Under the pieces are notes generated by a model. The model searched no databases and was not told the DNA's origin. It saw nothing but the letters and a program-made list of their open reading frames with translations. From Epinephelus fuscoguttatus (taxonomy: Eukaryota > Chordata > Actinopteri > Perciformes > Serranidae): DNA of 64,000 bases. Positions 15,301-24,507 of the stretch are shown here, piece by piece. The DNA is taken from positions 5,972,607 through 6,036,606 of the forward strand of contig NC_064752.1 in assembly GCF_011397635.1 (NCBI RefSeq). The letters run 5' to 3'. Position 1 is the first letter of the stretch, and each line of letters opens with the position of its first letter. The position numbers were made by a program, and so were the translations under genes.

Positions 15301-17641
15301 CATTTAGCCATTCTGTTACCACTTTTGATGTGTGATTGGGGTCATTGTCCTGTTGGAAAACCCAACTGCATCCAAGTCTTCTGGCTGATGATTATATGTT
15401 TGGTGGGCTTGTTTCTTGCACGGTAGCCTCCAAGCCCACGCTGATATTAACGCACTTGACTGTGGACACCAACACCTGTGTTTTAATTCATCGCAGAGCT
15501 GTTTTTCAGTGGTTCTTGGTTGACTTTTGACCATCCTGACCAACTTTCTCTCTTGCGATTTCTTTCTGATCGTGGCACTGACACCTCTGTGCCATGCACT
15601 TCATCAGGGAACTGTAGCTGCTTTTAAATGGCTCTAAATGACTTTCATGACTTTTAAAATTCAGTGATGCTGTTTTTCAGATCCATACTGAGCTCCATTG
15701 TAGTGTTTGTGGCTGAATCTAATTTGCGTATCAAACAGGCCCAGAGGGCTCAGAGAAGTCTCCTGCTGTAAGCCCGTTTTACACTGCCTAGTCAAAGCGG
15801 GAATATTGCGCCATTATGCCGTCTTGCTGTTCTGTAAATAAGGTACGAATGCAGCATGGGGGGGACAGAGTTGTCTTGCCACTGAGCCGTGTGGGAAGTT
15901 GTGGGAATGTAGGTAGTAACAGTGCAGAAACAACTTCTGTCTGAATGACAGCCGGCAGGACGGGATCAGTGTAGCTGGCAGCAGCTTGCGGCCGCTCAAA
16001 GAAGAAGAAAAGTGTCCGAAAATGTCTGCAAACTAGGGCTGCCACGATTAGTCGACTAATCGATGACTAATCGACTATTAAAATAATCAATGACTATTTT
16101 AGTAGTCGACTAATCGGTTTGAGTCATTTTTCATAGAAAGTACTATAAAAGTACCCAAAATACTCTCACTGCAGCTTCTTACGTTCAGATATTGGCAGCT
16201 TTACACACTCTCCCGTGACAGTGAACTAAAACCCTTTGGCGTGAGTAGGAAACAAGACATTAGATGATGTAATTTGGGGGTTTGGGCGAGACAGACCGAC
16301 ATTTTTCAACATTTTAACACTTTTTTCGATGAAATGATCAGTCGACTAATCAAAGAAATAATCGACAGATTAGTCGACAATGAAAATAATTGTTAGTGGA
16401 AGCCCTACTGCAAACTGGAAAAACAACGAGGTCCAGGAGCTCCTTAGCCTCCGAATAGAGGACGAGATCAGCCACCATATGACAGGGATGTTAAATAATT
16501 GTTACTGCCATGTTTTTCCATTGCTATTGTTTATAAAGCGCTGCCAATGTGTACATTATATGTCACAATGGCGGCCGACACTCTTGTGGCACGTCATGCC
16601 CTTCACGCTTCTTCTGATTATGCAATGCCTGCATCATGCTATCTTAAATCACACACAGGAGCCACTGCTGTTTGGTTCTGTGTAAAAAGCAAAAGCGGCA
16701 TGAAGACGGGACCTTGTGGCAGATCTATGGCACAATCTCAGTGTCACAAGAAACAAAGAGGCCGTGCCACAAAGCTAATTTGTGTGACACAACTGTGTAC
16801 ATCACCAAACTTGATAATTCAGGTTGCTCTGTGTATTTTTGGCCCTGCAGATTGCGCACACTTTCAGATAATCCATGATAAATTCATTACTGTTCTTTGT
16901 GATAAAGTAGTAGGAGCTTTAGTCATTTCATCACAGAGAAATAAAAGTTGTGGATATTTGGGGAACTTGACACTGCCGTGACAAACATGTTCCTTACAAG
17001 TGTGTGTAAACTTGTGACCACAACTGTACTGTACACCTTTTATGTTAAGCTGTCTAAATTTATGCTCTTGACTGTTGCAGTACTTTACCTCTATTTTTTA
17101 TACTTTATGTTTTTATTGTACGCTCCAAACACAAAGGCCAACTCCTCTGTGTAAACCTACTTGGTAATAAATCAGAATTTCATTGTGGTTAACAACTTTT
17201 TTTTTAGCTCCTTCCTAGTTTGATCTGTGGGCTCTCTGTGTGGTAATGTAATTCTTCAGCATGATCCCTGTGCTGTCATTAAAACACACATTTAAAATGG
17301 AGTCAGGGGACCGTGTGGACTGACAGGTAAATTCAGGTAAATGCAGCCTGACAACTGACAACTTCCCGGTTCCTCCTGTGCCGTTAGCCTGCGGGCTAAA
17401 CTAACAAACTAACTAACTAATTAACCCTCCAAATCACTTCAGGAGCTTCTTCCTCACCTCGTTTGTTTTTCGTGCCGTTCTTCTTCGCTGTTAAGAGCTC
17501 CTGCTCCACTTTTTTCTCTAGAAATTCCTGTTTTTTGGCCAACATCTCCTCGGTCTCTCGGAGTTTCTGGATAGCCTCCTGAGGTGTCGGCGCTTTTCCA
17601 CTCTTCCCCCCGCCGCCGAATAGCCTCATTATACCCGACAT
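3397..17641 (-). CDS. chmp4b: charged multivesicular body protein 4 (CHMP4B-like, ESCRT-III Snf7 subunit)
   Basis: Five coding exons on the minus strand: 17458-17641, 6300-6477, 4892-5006, 3580-3706 and 3397-3461. They sum to 669 nt, 222 aa plus stop, next to 224 aa in human CHMP4B. All introns are GT-AG and the phases agree. The first ATG of the open frame is 21 nt upstream (17660-17662); I chose 17639-17641 because the protein then begins MSGIMRLFGGGGKSG, the family's amino end. The product has the basic helical core (TPQEAIQKLRETEEML, AALQALKRKKRYEKQL, DGTLSTIEFQREALEN), then the acidic DELMAELEDLEQEELD region. The tail MADLEAWAAN matches the carboxy-terminal helix that binds the Bro1 domain of ALIX. 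Known role: CHMP4 polymerises on membranes as the main ESCRT-III filament in multivesicular body sorting, abscission and membrane repair. It is closer to CHMP4B than to CHMP4C by memory of the human proteins; which teleost duplicate it is cannot be told here. Confidence 0.93.
8583..8902. mobile_element. hAT-type MITE, intron of chmp4b-like gene
   Basis: A 320-bp non-coding element with inverted ends TAGGGATGCGCGATAT and, on the other strand, TAGGGATGCGCAATAAT. It is flanked by a perfect 8-bp direct repeat TCATGAAG at 8575-8582 and 8903-8910. An 8-bp target duplication with TAGGG ends is the hallmark of hAT elements. Confidence 0.85.
9199..9807. mobile_element. hAT-type MITE, CAGTGTTGCCAACT ends
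   Basis: A 609-bp element with inverted ends CAGTGTTGCCAACT and CACTGTTGCCAACT. The flanks are CAGTGATG (9191-9198) and CAGTGACG (9808-9815), an 8-bp target duplication with one mismatch. The interior contains several copies of 'tagcgac'. The open frames inside it resemble nothing I know. Confidence 0.75.
9816..15031. other. remainder of chmp4b-like intron 1, no gene recognised
   Basis: AT-rich intronic sequence between the first and second coding exons. I found no exon, RNA gene or complete element that I can support. Several short open frames here have no recognisable motif or splice context. Confidence 0.5.
15316..15543 (-). pseudogene. Tc1-like transposase relic
   Basis: The minus-strand frame reads MVRMVKSQPRTTEKQLCDEL and continues with degenerate sequence. 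This matches the paired-like helix-turn-helix part of fish Tc1 transposases, where a basic 'PRTT' stretch is typical. The open part is about 75 codons against roughly 340 in an intact enzyme, so it cannot be active. It lies wholly inside the element with TA-flanked ends. Confidence 0.7.
16034..16407. mobile_element. hAT-type MITE nested in the Tc1 element
   Basis: 374 bp with ends TAGGGCTGCCACGATTAGTC and, in reverse, TAGGGCTTCCACTAAC. A perfect 8-bp target duplication CTGCAAAC flanks it (16026-16033 and 16408-16415). The interior is rich in 'agtcgactaatcg' motifs. It must be younger than the Tc1 copy it interrupts. Confidence 0.88.
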
Positions 17642-17870
17642 GTTGTTGTTAAATGTAAACAATAACGGCTGTGTTAACTGTACAAGAGCAGCCGGTACTT
17701 CGTGATACCGGACAGGGTGTCGTTAAATCGCTGTGTTGTCTTTTCTCGTCAGCTATCGTCGCCTCGCCGGAGGGCTGCCGCCGCCGCTGCTGCTGTTGTT
17801 GTTTTCGTCCCTTCTTCCGCTCTTCCAGAAAGGCCTCGTGATGTCATTACGTCAGCGCTGACTCATGCGT
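17642..17870 (-). promoter_or_regulatory. GC-rich promoter/5' UTR of chmp4b-like gene with CRE- and AP-1-like sites
   Basis: The sequence upstream of the start codon turns abruptly GC- and CpG-rich with GCC/GCT triplet runs near 17776-17800, unlike the AT-rich surroundings. It holds TTACGTCA (17847-17854, CRE-like) and TGACTCA (17859-17865, AP-1-like) about 210 nt upstream of the ATG. A housekeeping CpG promoter fits the broad role of ESCRT-III. Transcription start is not visible. Confidence 0.45.
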
Positions 17871-18059
17871 GGGTTCAGTGCGTGAGACCATGGACATATA
17901 TACGTGTGAGACAGCATGGGATTTCCCAAACGAGCAAACAGTGTTGGTGTTTATTTATTTTTTTTTAAGATTATTGGCGACGATAGTTTGTTACATAATA
18001 TTTGTCGTTTACAGACATGACTGATTAATATTTTAATGATTGAATTTATATATATATAT

Positions 18060-19320
18060 AAATCAAGACTAGTCCATATCCATAGAGTGCACAGTTGCCC
18101 ACGTACAGTTTCACATGGTGTGTGTTTGGGATACAGGTTACAGGAAATTGCAGATTAACTAGTCAACTGAACCCATTAAGAAGAGCAATGTATTCAGACA
18201 GAGTATTTGTGAATTTGATAGTACGATTGCTTTATTTAAAGTACAGTAGCACCATTGCCAATAGTGGGATAGTTAGTGGGCTAAAACTGTACATTAGTAG
18301 TTGAGGTAGCACGTTGAAAGGCACATAGTTAAAGTGTTTATATGTTGTATTGACTTAACAGTGGGGCGCACTGGTAGTTCACATGGGAAACACAGATTGA
18401 CCACGTCAGTGAGTAGAAAAACGTGGGACAGAATGACACGCTGACAGTTTCCATGACTATGTACAGCATACCATACCATGACTTAGTCATACCAACAAAA
18501 CAACAACATTGGTCCACAGGGGGAGCCACAGCGATCGGTCACATTTTAGCCATTTTGAAGCATTTTTCTGTTGTTATAGCGCCACCCAGTTGCCAATTAG
18601 AGTTAAATTTCTCCAGTCACCTTGAGGCGTCCTGTTCTACATATCTACCAAGTTTAGTAAAAATCCATATGGCGGTTAGGCCTAGATAAGAAATGAGCTC
18701 TCTAGCGCCCCCATTTTGTTTGATGGGGTCATTAATGGAGGGGTCCCCTCAGATTATGTGTGGTCATATGCCTACAAAGTTGCGTGGTGATGGGTGAAAC
18801 CCTTGAGATGTTCTACACCTTTATGTGATGAGCCACGCCCTCCGCAATATTCATTGCCTTATAGAAGCTCAGTTTTAGGAAGTTTTCCAACTTTTGCCAA
18901 GAGGGAACTTTAGATATTGGTCCCTAGATTATGTTCACCCAGTTTCATGCAGATCGCTCAAACTTCCTAGGAAGAGATCCATTTGAAGTGTTTTTCAAAA
19001 AATTCAAAATGGCGGAAAATCCATATAACCGGAAGTTATGGGTTCTTGAGGCAAATGTGTTCCTCATGAGGAGAGGCATCTCTGTGCAAAGTTTCATGTC
19101 TCTACGACATATGGGGCATGAGTTATGCCCATTCAAAGTTTGCAATGCTATAGCGCCCCCCTTTGGCCAATTGATGTAATATTGCTTCATTCGCATCCTC
19201 CCATGACCCTCTACCACTGTGCCAAATTTCACATGGATTGACCAAGTCAGTGAGGAGAAAAATGTGGAACAGACACACCCACACAGACAGAGTTTTCGTC
19301 ATTATATAGTAACATATAGT
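18060..19320. repeat. dispersed fish repeat block ('tagcgccccc' type)
   Basis: The stretch repeats phrases such as 'tagcgccaccc' (18579), 'tagcgcccccattttg' (18703) and 'tagcgccccc' (19151), and the phrase about 'gaccacgtcagtgagtag' (18399) recurs as 'gaccaagtcagtgaggag' (19239). This is degenerate interspersed repeat, not coding. Edges are approximate. Confidence 0.5.
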
Positions 19321-20427
19321 AAGATTATTAACATGTTGTTATTATGTAGGCTACATAAATTGCATTAAACTGTTATTAATATTACTATTATTATGATAAT
19401 AATAATAATAATTATTAGTAGTAGTAGGACTGGTTCAAACCTTTTATTTAAGACTTGGGAAATCAGTTGAGGGAGATGATGCCGAGAATGAACAAAGACA
19501 TTAAAACAATTAATAGGCAAACAAAGAACAATCATGCATATCAATTAAAACAAAAATGAAATCATACAAAACAACAATAGCAATAAATGTGCTCTAAATG
19601 TAGAAATACAGGGTGATAAACATGCTAAGGTGTAGATGTATACTTAAAAACTTTTACACTCAATTAAAACAAGATCCGAAATAAGGCACTTAAACTGCCA
19701 TAAGGGCGGCAGAATGACCTTCTTCCTGGTTCAGTTCTGATTAAAGGAGTGTGAAGCAACAACCTGTTCTGTGAACGAGTACCATAATTATGTGAGGACA
19801 GAGTTAAGAGTGATGAAATATGGGGTGGAAGCATCTGTATCGAAGCTTCATAAATGAACAAATACCAATGCTGCTCTCACTGCACAGCCAAATGTGGCCA
19901 GCCAACCTTTCGGTAAAGGTGTGATGGGTGCTGTCAGGATCACCTGTAATCAACCACGTCTACTACTACTTCCTAAGTAACAGTGTCTTATCTTGTTGCT
20001 GTTGCCATGTCAAACTACAAACATTATTAATCATCAATAAACAAGTTTCAACCATAGCTTTTGTGTCAGGATCAGCTGCAGACTGACTCAGTAGAGATGA
20101 CTGCCAACTTATTTCTATGTGAATTGGTGTATTGTGCTCTTACTACCACTAGATGGCACAAAAGTATCTACGAACGAGGACAACAGGTGTGAGTATAGTA
20201 GAATCAAGTATAAGGTCAAGTAAACCCAAAATGTGATGTCGTTATGTGACGACAGGGTCTCAGGAGGATAGTGAAGAACAAGAGTTATAGAAGGACATTA
20301 AAGACCATTTTGAGAACATTCCACATATTCTCAGGATTGATTTAATGTCTGTCTTTAGTTGATGCTACATTCTCGTAGCTCACTGAGTCAGTGATCAGCC
20401 GAGACAACACAGAGCGGTGGCTTCCAC
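19321..20427. other. intergenic, no gene recognised
   Basis: AT-rich sequence with a short TTA/ATA repeat near 19380-19425. No splice-flanked exon or element with clear ends was found. It separates the cimip1-like stop codon from the repeat block. Confidence 0.45.
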
Positions 20428-20958
20428 TCAGCTGCAGGCGTCGAAAGGCCAGCCCAGCTCCTTCAGAAAACTACGCCTCCCATGATGCACCGTGACGTGC
20501 TTTTCAAGCTGAAGATGTGAGTGAGCTGAACGCCAGCCAATCAGAGCCTGAGTTGTCTGAGGAACCGGAGGAGAGGGGCCGACCTGGGGGCAAATACAGG
20601 TGTGGTGTGAAAGTTTGAGATGGATGGATGGATGGATGGATGGATGGATGGATGGATGTACAACAGACAGACAGATGGATATCATACGTGGATGGATTTA
20701 TCAGGAGTGGTCGCAGGTCCAGATGCCAGGTGATGAGGAGGCTTGACTCGGACCTCCTCCTTCAGCTTCACACTCTGCCCCTCGTACTGAAATACACAGA
20801 ACATACACCTTGAGTACTGTCCACTAATGTGTGAATGCAAAGACTTGAAACAATATCTGTGTGTCAGTATGTGCAATTTGGTGTCTTGCCTGTAATACAC
20901 TTGCTGTGGCACTTTTTCAACAGTAGAGGGCAGTGTGTGACTGGTTACAGAGTGGTAA

Positions 20959-20997
<39 letters not shown>

Positions 20998-21079
20998 CTC
21001 CTTGTACACCTCGGTCAGGAAGCCCCACTTGTTGGGCCAGACTTCAGCCGAATCCTTCTCAACTTTTACATGTGCTTTC

Positions 21080-21120
<41 letters not shown>

Positions 21121-23993
21121 AAGTTTAAAGCAACATTATTCAACCTTTTTTTTAACCTTAAAATAACAGCTTTATTATCATTGAGTTCTGTGGTTCCCAG
21201 CTGGTCCAGTCACGGTGTCCACATTTCTCCTTAGGGTGCATTCACACCAGGATAGTCCGGGGGACTCAGTTCAATTGGGCGGGTAATGCCGAAAAATTTC
21301 ACACCTTCATTTGGTTCGGTTCACTTTCACACTGCACTTTTTAAAGCGGACCAAACCACCTGGACAACGTCACGCAGTTACAACAGCTGCTCGTTTGGGG
21401 GTGGTATTGCCCGAAACGACCACTGACCAGGAAGAAAAAAAGCATGAGGAAGAAGAAAACCTGGCTCATCGATTGGCCAGGACCAAAAACGGAAATCCAT
21501 CAAACGAACCAGCGATATATAGTCCTCTGACCATATATCAATAAGCTCCTGCACCTCCTCACTACTCCACGTCTGCCCAGGAGACTTTTTACGACTTTTC
21601 TTTTTTAACCTCTGCTTCTCCTGGTTGGCGCTGTTGGCTTAGTTTTTTTTCTACCCCAAATGCACTGTGCTCTACATCACTTCCTCACTTTGGTTCACTT
21701 CCTCTCTTTGATTCGCTGGATAGTCCGTTTGCATTTCCCACTGTAAGCTAACCGCACCAGGGTTCACTTGTAAGTGAACCGAGACCCCCACTTTTCAAGC
21801 GGACCAGGGTTCGAATGAGCGCTCACGCCACTCCAAACGAACCAAACTATCCATGGAAGCGGACCAGGGTTCTTTTAAAGTGGACCAAATAGCGCCAGTG
21901 TGAATCCGTCCTTAGTCATAAGTTCAAGGTCCACACAGTTTAATATATTCAGCGTCATACTTGCACTTGGCCATGTCATCGAGCTAATTTGCTGTCTCTG
22001 TCACGTAGCAGTCCAGTGGTCACAGACTCTGCAGCAGAAAACTGCTCTTCAATATAACAGCTCTGTGCTGGAAATTCACTGTCCTTCAAAATAGTGGGTT
22101 TTTTTTTGTTTTTTTGTTTTTTTTTTTTACAAAGCTGGTGACCGAGACCACCTCTTCAAAAAGGTGACGGTTTGGTTGTTATGGTGCACACCTGAGTGAT
22201 CACCTGCCCAAATTAACCGCACTTAAAGGGAAATTTCGGTTTATTTCAACCCGTCTCCTAACGTCCTAAATTTGTTTCAAGTGACTAGTGACATGAAAAT
22301 AATAGTTAGCATGTTAGCCGTTAGCCTAGATACAGCCGGGGCACATAGTAGCGTCAGACCTGTTAAAACGTAAGTGAACGGGCAACCTTCAAGTGCAAAG
22401 TTAGTCCACTAAACAAGCTTTTTTTCCACAAAGACCGCCTCATATTGTTAGGATAAATGTCAGAGAACATATAGAAAACGACATGTAAACGTGTTGTCTT
22501 ACCTTACTGGTGTGCTGCCATGTTTGTTTACTGTCTAGCTCTGCTTTCCAAAGCGCAGCCAAAATATTGCGAGAACAAGCAGCTGGAAGGCAGAACCAGA
22601 CAGTAACCTGAAAAGTTCATTCATTTATTTTATGAAAGATTTTTAGAATAATGGCTGACGTTTTGCCAGACTTCGAGTTTGTGGAGGAGGAATTTGATTT
22701 TGCAGAGTTTGATGGCCGCCCTTATTTATTTGAGGCAGAACACACTGATGAAGAGCTTCGTGAAATTGAAGAACGGAGGAGGAGAGAGAGAGAGGCGCAA
22801 CAGGTAGAGGACCAGAGAGGAGGAATGGCTGCTGCAAGGCTGCGTAGCTCTGGAGATTGGTGGTGTACCTGTGAATGCTGTGCCCCAGTGCCCACAGAAG
22901 AGGAATGCCTCTGTTGCAAGGAATGGGACCGGTTGCAGCCTTATTTTCAAGGTCTGGATGTGACCGAGGACGAGACACCTCCACCTGGAGTAGTATCCAG
23001 CTGGGCTTTATCTAGAGCTTGCGAGATATATTTCGGCCGAGAGTTTGACTGATCCGAACCAAACAGGGCAAGTGTGAAAGCACCCTAAGTGTTATTCAAA
23101 TCTATGGACATCCTGCTTCACAGAGCACTGAGAGGGAAAAGAAATCCATAGAGAGCATAAACAGCACTCATAGTTATGTATGGTGACAAAATAATAAATG
23201 GCGTCTCTTTGCTACAACAAGGTGGTCTTCATATTTACAGAGAGTATGAACACAAAACCTTAATTTCAGGAAGAACTGGGAAACATGGATGAAGCAGGCT
23301 GATGTGACAGTTTATTGCTACAACCACGACAAAAACATATTTGGAGTTGCTCATCATGAAGAGATAATTTTCCTAAATTCAAGACAACCTTTTCTCATTT
23401 TAACAAGATCATTTTTATCCAGTAATTACACATATTTCTCGTTAATGCTACATATTAATTATTGACATTTTTAGGCACTTGTTATTTATAGCTTATCATT
23501 TCATCTTAAAAATGTCTTATTACAAAAACAGACGTATCTCATTAAGTTATGCTTCTTATTTCATGACACACCAAATCTCATTAAACCCCAAAACCTTTCT
23601 CGCTATATACATTATTATGGCAAGCTGTATTTGTTATATAACATATTTCATACCCAGGGAGACACAATGAAGACTGAGAGGAAAAAAGAAACAAGAAGAG
23701 AGAGTAAAACATGATAACAATATTCTCAGTATCAATAATAATAGTAAAAATGATAATAGTCTTTCACAACAGCAAACAGGAAGACACAGCTCATGTTTTA
23801 AAACAAGACAAAGATTCAGAATTTTAAACATCTAGCCACCGATGCTACATCAATACACTTCACCATTTTCATAAAGAATAATTTGAATAAAAACACAAAT
23901 GATGCACAGTGCTGAAACAAGTTAGAAGATTTACCAGATTTCATCCTGATGCACAAAGTTGATGGGCTCAGATGTTCGCTGTGAAGCCGCCAT
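20428..23993 (-). CDS. cimip1: ciliary microtubule inner protein 1 homologue (C20orf85-like)
   Basis: Four minus-strand exons: 23935-23993, 20998-21079, 20688-20786 and 20428-20583. They add to 396 nt, 131 aa plus stop; human C20orf85 has about 137. Introns are GT-AG with phases 2, 0 and 0. Three stretches match the human protein in order: FVHQDEIW in exon 1, [14 protein letters not shown] in exon 2, and [17 protein letters not shown] in exon 4. The middle exon ([13 protein letters not shown]) aligns with a weaker proline-rich stretch. The TGG codon of DEIW is split across the first splice, which supports the join. The family member in mammals is a small protein on the inner wall of ciliary doublet microtubules and is expressed in ciliated epithelia. 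Intron 1 (2.9 kb) holds transposable elements. The last 25 residues are poorly conserved. No part of this gene gives a long single open frame, so it is easy to overlook. Confidence 0.88.
20619..20658. repeat. (GGAT)n microsatellite in cimip1 intron
   Basis: About ten tandem copies of the tetranucleotide, in the intron between the last two cimip1-like exons. Confidence 0.95.
20963..20995. repeat. (TG)n microsatellite at the donor of cimip1 exon 2
   Basis: The run ends directly at the splice donor (20996-20997) of exon 20998-21079, so repeat length sets the bases just inside the intron. Confidence 0.95.
21082..21118. repeat. (CA)n microsatellite at the acceptor of cimip1 exon 2
   Basis: On the minus strand this is a (TG)n run that takes the place of the polypyrimidine tract before the acceptor AG at 21080-21081. 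Together with 20963-20995 it brackets the 82-bp exon. Confidence 0.95.
21234..21911. mobile_element. PIF/Harbinger-type MITE in cimip1 intron 1
   Basis: 678 bp with ends GGGTGCATTCACACCAGG and, in reverse, GGACGGATTCACACTGGC (12 of 18 positions agree). A perfect TTA target duplication flanks it (21231-21233 and 21912-21914), as expected for PIF/Harbinger, which targets TWA. The interior repeats 'gcggaccagggttc' and 'ggttcactt' in both orientations. No transposase is present. Confidence 0.8.
22226..22650. repeat. 5' part of a transposon-like repeat preceding the P2X7-tail-like ORF
   Basis: It begins near 'ttaaagggaaatttcgg' and carries 'gttagcatgttagccgtt', phrases that I associate with dispersed fish repeats. 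No matching inverted end is seen on the right, so the copy is probably truncated. It leads straight into the open frame at 22651. Confidence 0.35.
22651..23052 (+). CDS. 133-aa protein with P2X7-tail-like cysteine cluster
   Basis: An uninterrupted frame from ATG to TGA on the strand opposite to cimip1, inside its intron 1. Residues 1-50 are very acidic, then a basic Arg/Glu stretch (about 36-50, [15 protein letters not shown]). Residues 70-92 hold [20 protein letters not shown], with cysteines 72, 74, 76, 77, 86, 88 and 89. This spacing resembles the zinc-binding intracellular 'ballast' domain of the P2X7 receptor. Fish genomes contain many small proteins with this domain that are unrelated to ion channels, and I recall them as 'P2X purinoceptor 7-like'. 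There is no membrane segment. A Harbinger-type end follows only 20 bp past the stop, and repeat sequence precedes it, so a transposon-borne gene is likely. Whether it is expressed or a single-exon remnant is unknown. Confidence 0.6.
   Translation: MADVLPDFEFVEEEFDFAEFDGRPYLFEAEHTDEELREIEERRRREREAQQVEDQRGGMAAARLRSSGDWWCTCECCAPVPTEEECLCCKEWDRLQPYFQGLDVTEDETPPPGVVSSWALSRACEIYFGREFD
23055..23085. mobile_element. isolated PIF/Harbinger-type right end
   Basis: Read in reverse it is GGGTGCTTTCACACTTGCCC followed by TGTTTGGTTCGG, close to the left end at 21234 (GGGTGCATTCACAC). It is followed by TAA (23086-23088), a legal Harbinger target. The partner end is not obvious, so this is the terminus of a second, rearranged element. 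Confidence 0.55.
23090..23930. other. cimip1 intron 1 remainder
   Basis: AT-rich intronic sequence with no element ends or exon that I can support. Confidence 0.45.
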
Positions 23994-24106
23994 CTGTCCT
24001 GACCAGTGTGTGTGTGTGAGTGTGTGAGTGTGTGTGTCAGTATGTGTGGCTTCTTTCTCCCGGCCTGGCTAATGTTTCACCTGTGTGTAAGTCACACTGA
24101 CAGACC

Positions 24107-24185
24107 TGTTTACCGTCGCCAGGGAGACGGAGTTCCCTGACACATTTATCTCTTCTCTCTGTCCTGTGTGTGTAGCCGTGGCAAC
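24107..24185 (-). promoter_or_regulatory. FOX site and RFX X-box upstream of cimip1
   Basis: GTAGCCGTGGCAAC at 24172-24185 is a perfect match to the RFX X-box consensus GTNRCC-N0-3-RGYAAC with a 2-bp spacer. A second, weaker one, GTCGCCAGGGAGAC, is at 24115-24128. TGTTTAC at 24107-24113 is a forkhead site (reverse GTAAACA). They lie 114-192 nt upstream of the cimip1 ATG. RFX factors with FOXJ1 drive motile-cilia genes, so the pair supports both the gene call and its start. Confidence 0.65.
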
Positions 24186-24507
24186 AGTGGGATGAAACCA
24201 CTGGAGGGTGGCTGGGAGCTCAAAATGGGAGTTTTGCAGCCACACTGGTTCAGTCCTGACTGAATATCTGGACAAGTCAGCTAAAACTACACTGAAGACA
24301 GACTTTATTTTAATGTACACATCCTGTAAAATTCATCTAAATTATGATACTGCTTGAATCACTCTCACCTCACATTCCGTTGCATGTTTTTGTGGGAAAT
24401 GTGTGATGTAAATAAAGTTGTATGGGTTTTTTAATTTCCCGATTAAGGGAAAATTAGGTCCAGGTTGGAAATATCCAGAAGGACTGGCTGATTTAACAGG
24501 TTTTCTA

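Larger units (their letters stand above)
15034..17026. mobile_element. Tc1/mariner-like DNA transposon, decayed
   Basis: The left end CAGTTGAGGTCAAAAGTTTA and the right end, read in reverse, CAGTTGTGGTCACAAGTTTA form inverted repeats of the fish Tc1 (Sleeping Beauty-like) type. Both sides are flanked by TA (15032-15033 and 17027-17028), the Tc1/mariner target site. At 1993 bp it is longer than the usual 1.6 kb because a hAT MITE (16034-16407) is inserted. A transposase relic lies near the left end. Confidence 0.85.

Noticed and set aside
15775..16720. Possible further inverted-repeat element inside the Tc1 copy ('cccgttttacactgc' and 'tgtgtaaaaagc')
   Set aside because: The two ends match too weakly and no target duplication is seen.
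20835..21166. Several frames rich in Val-Cys or Thr-His
   Set aside because: Translations of the (TG)n/(CA)n microsatellites.
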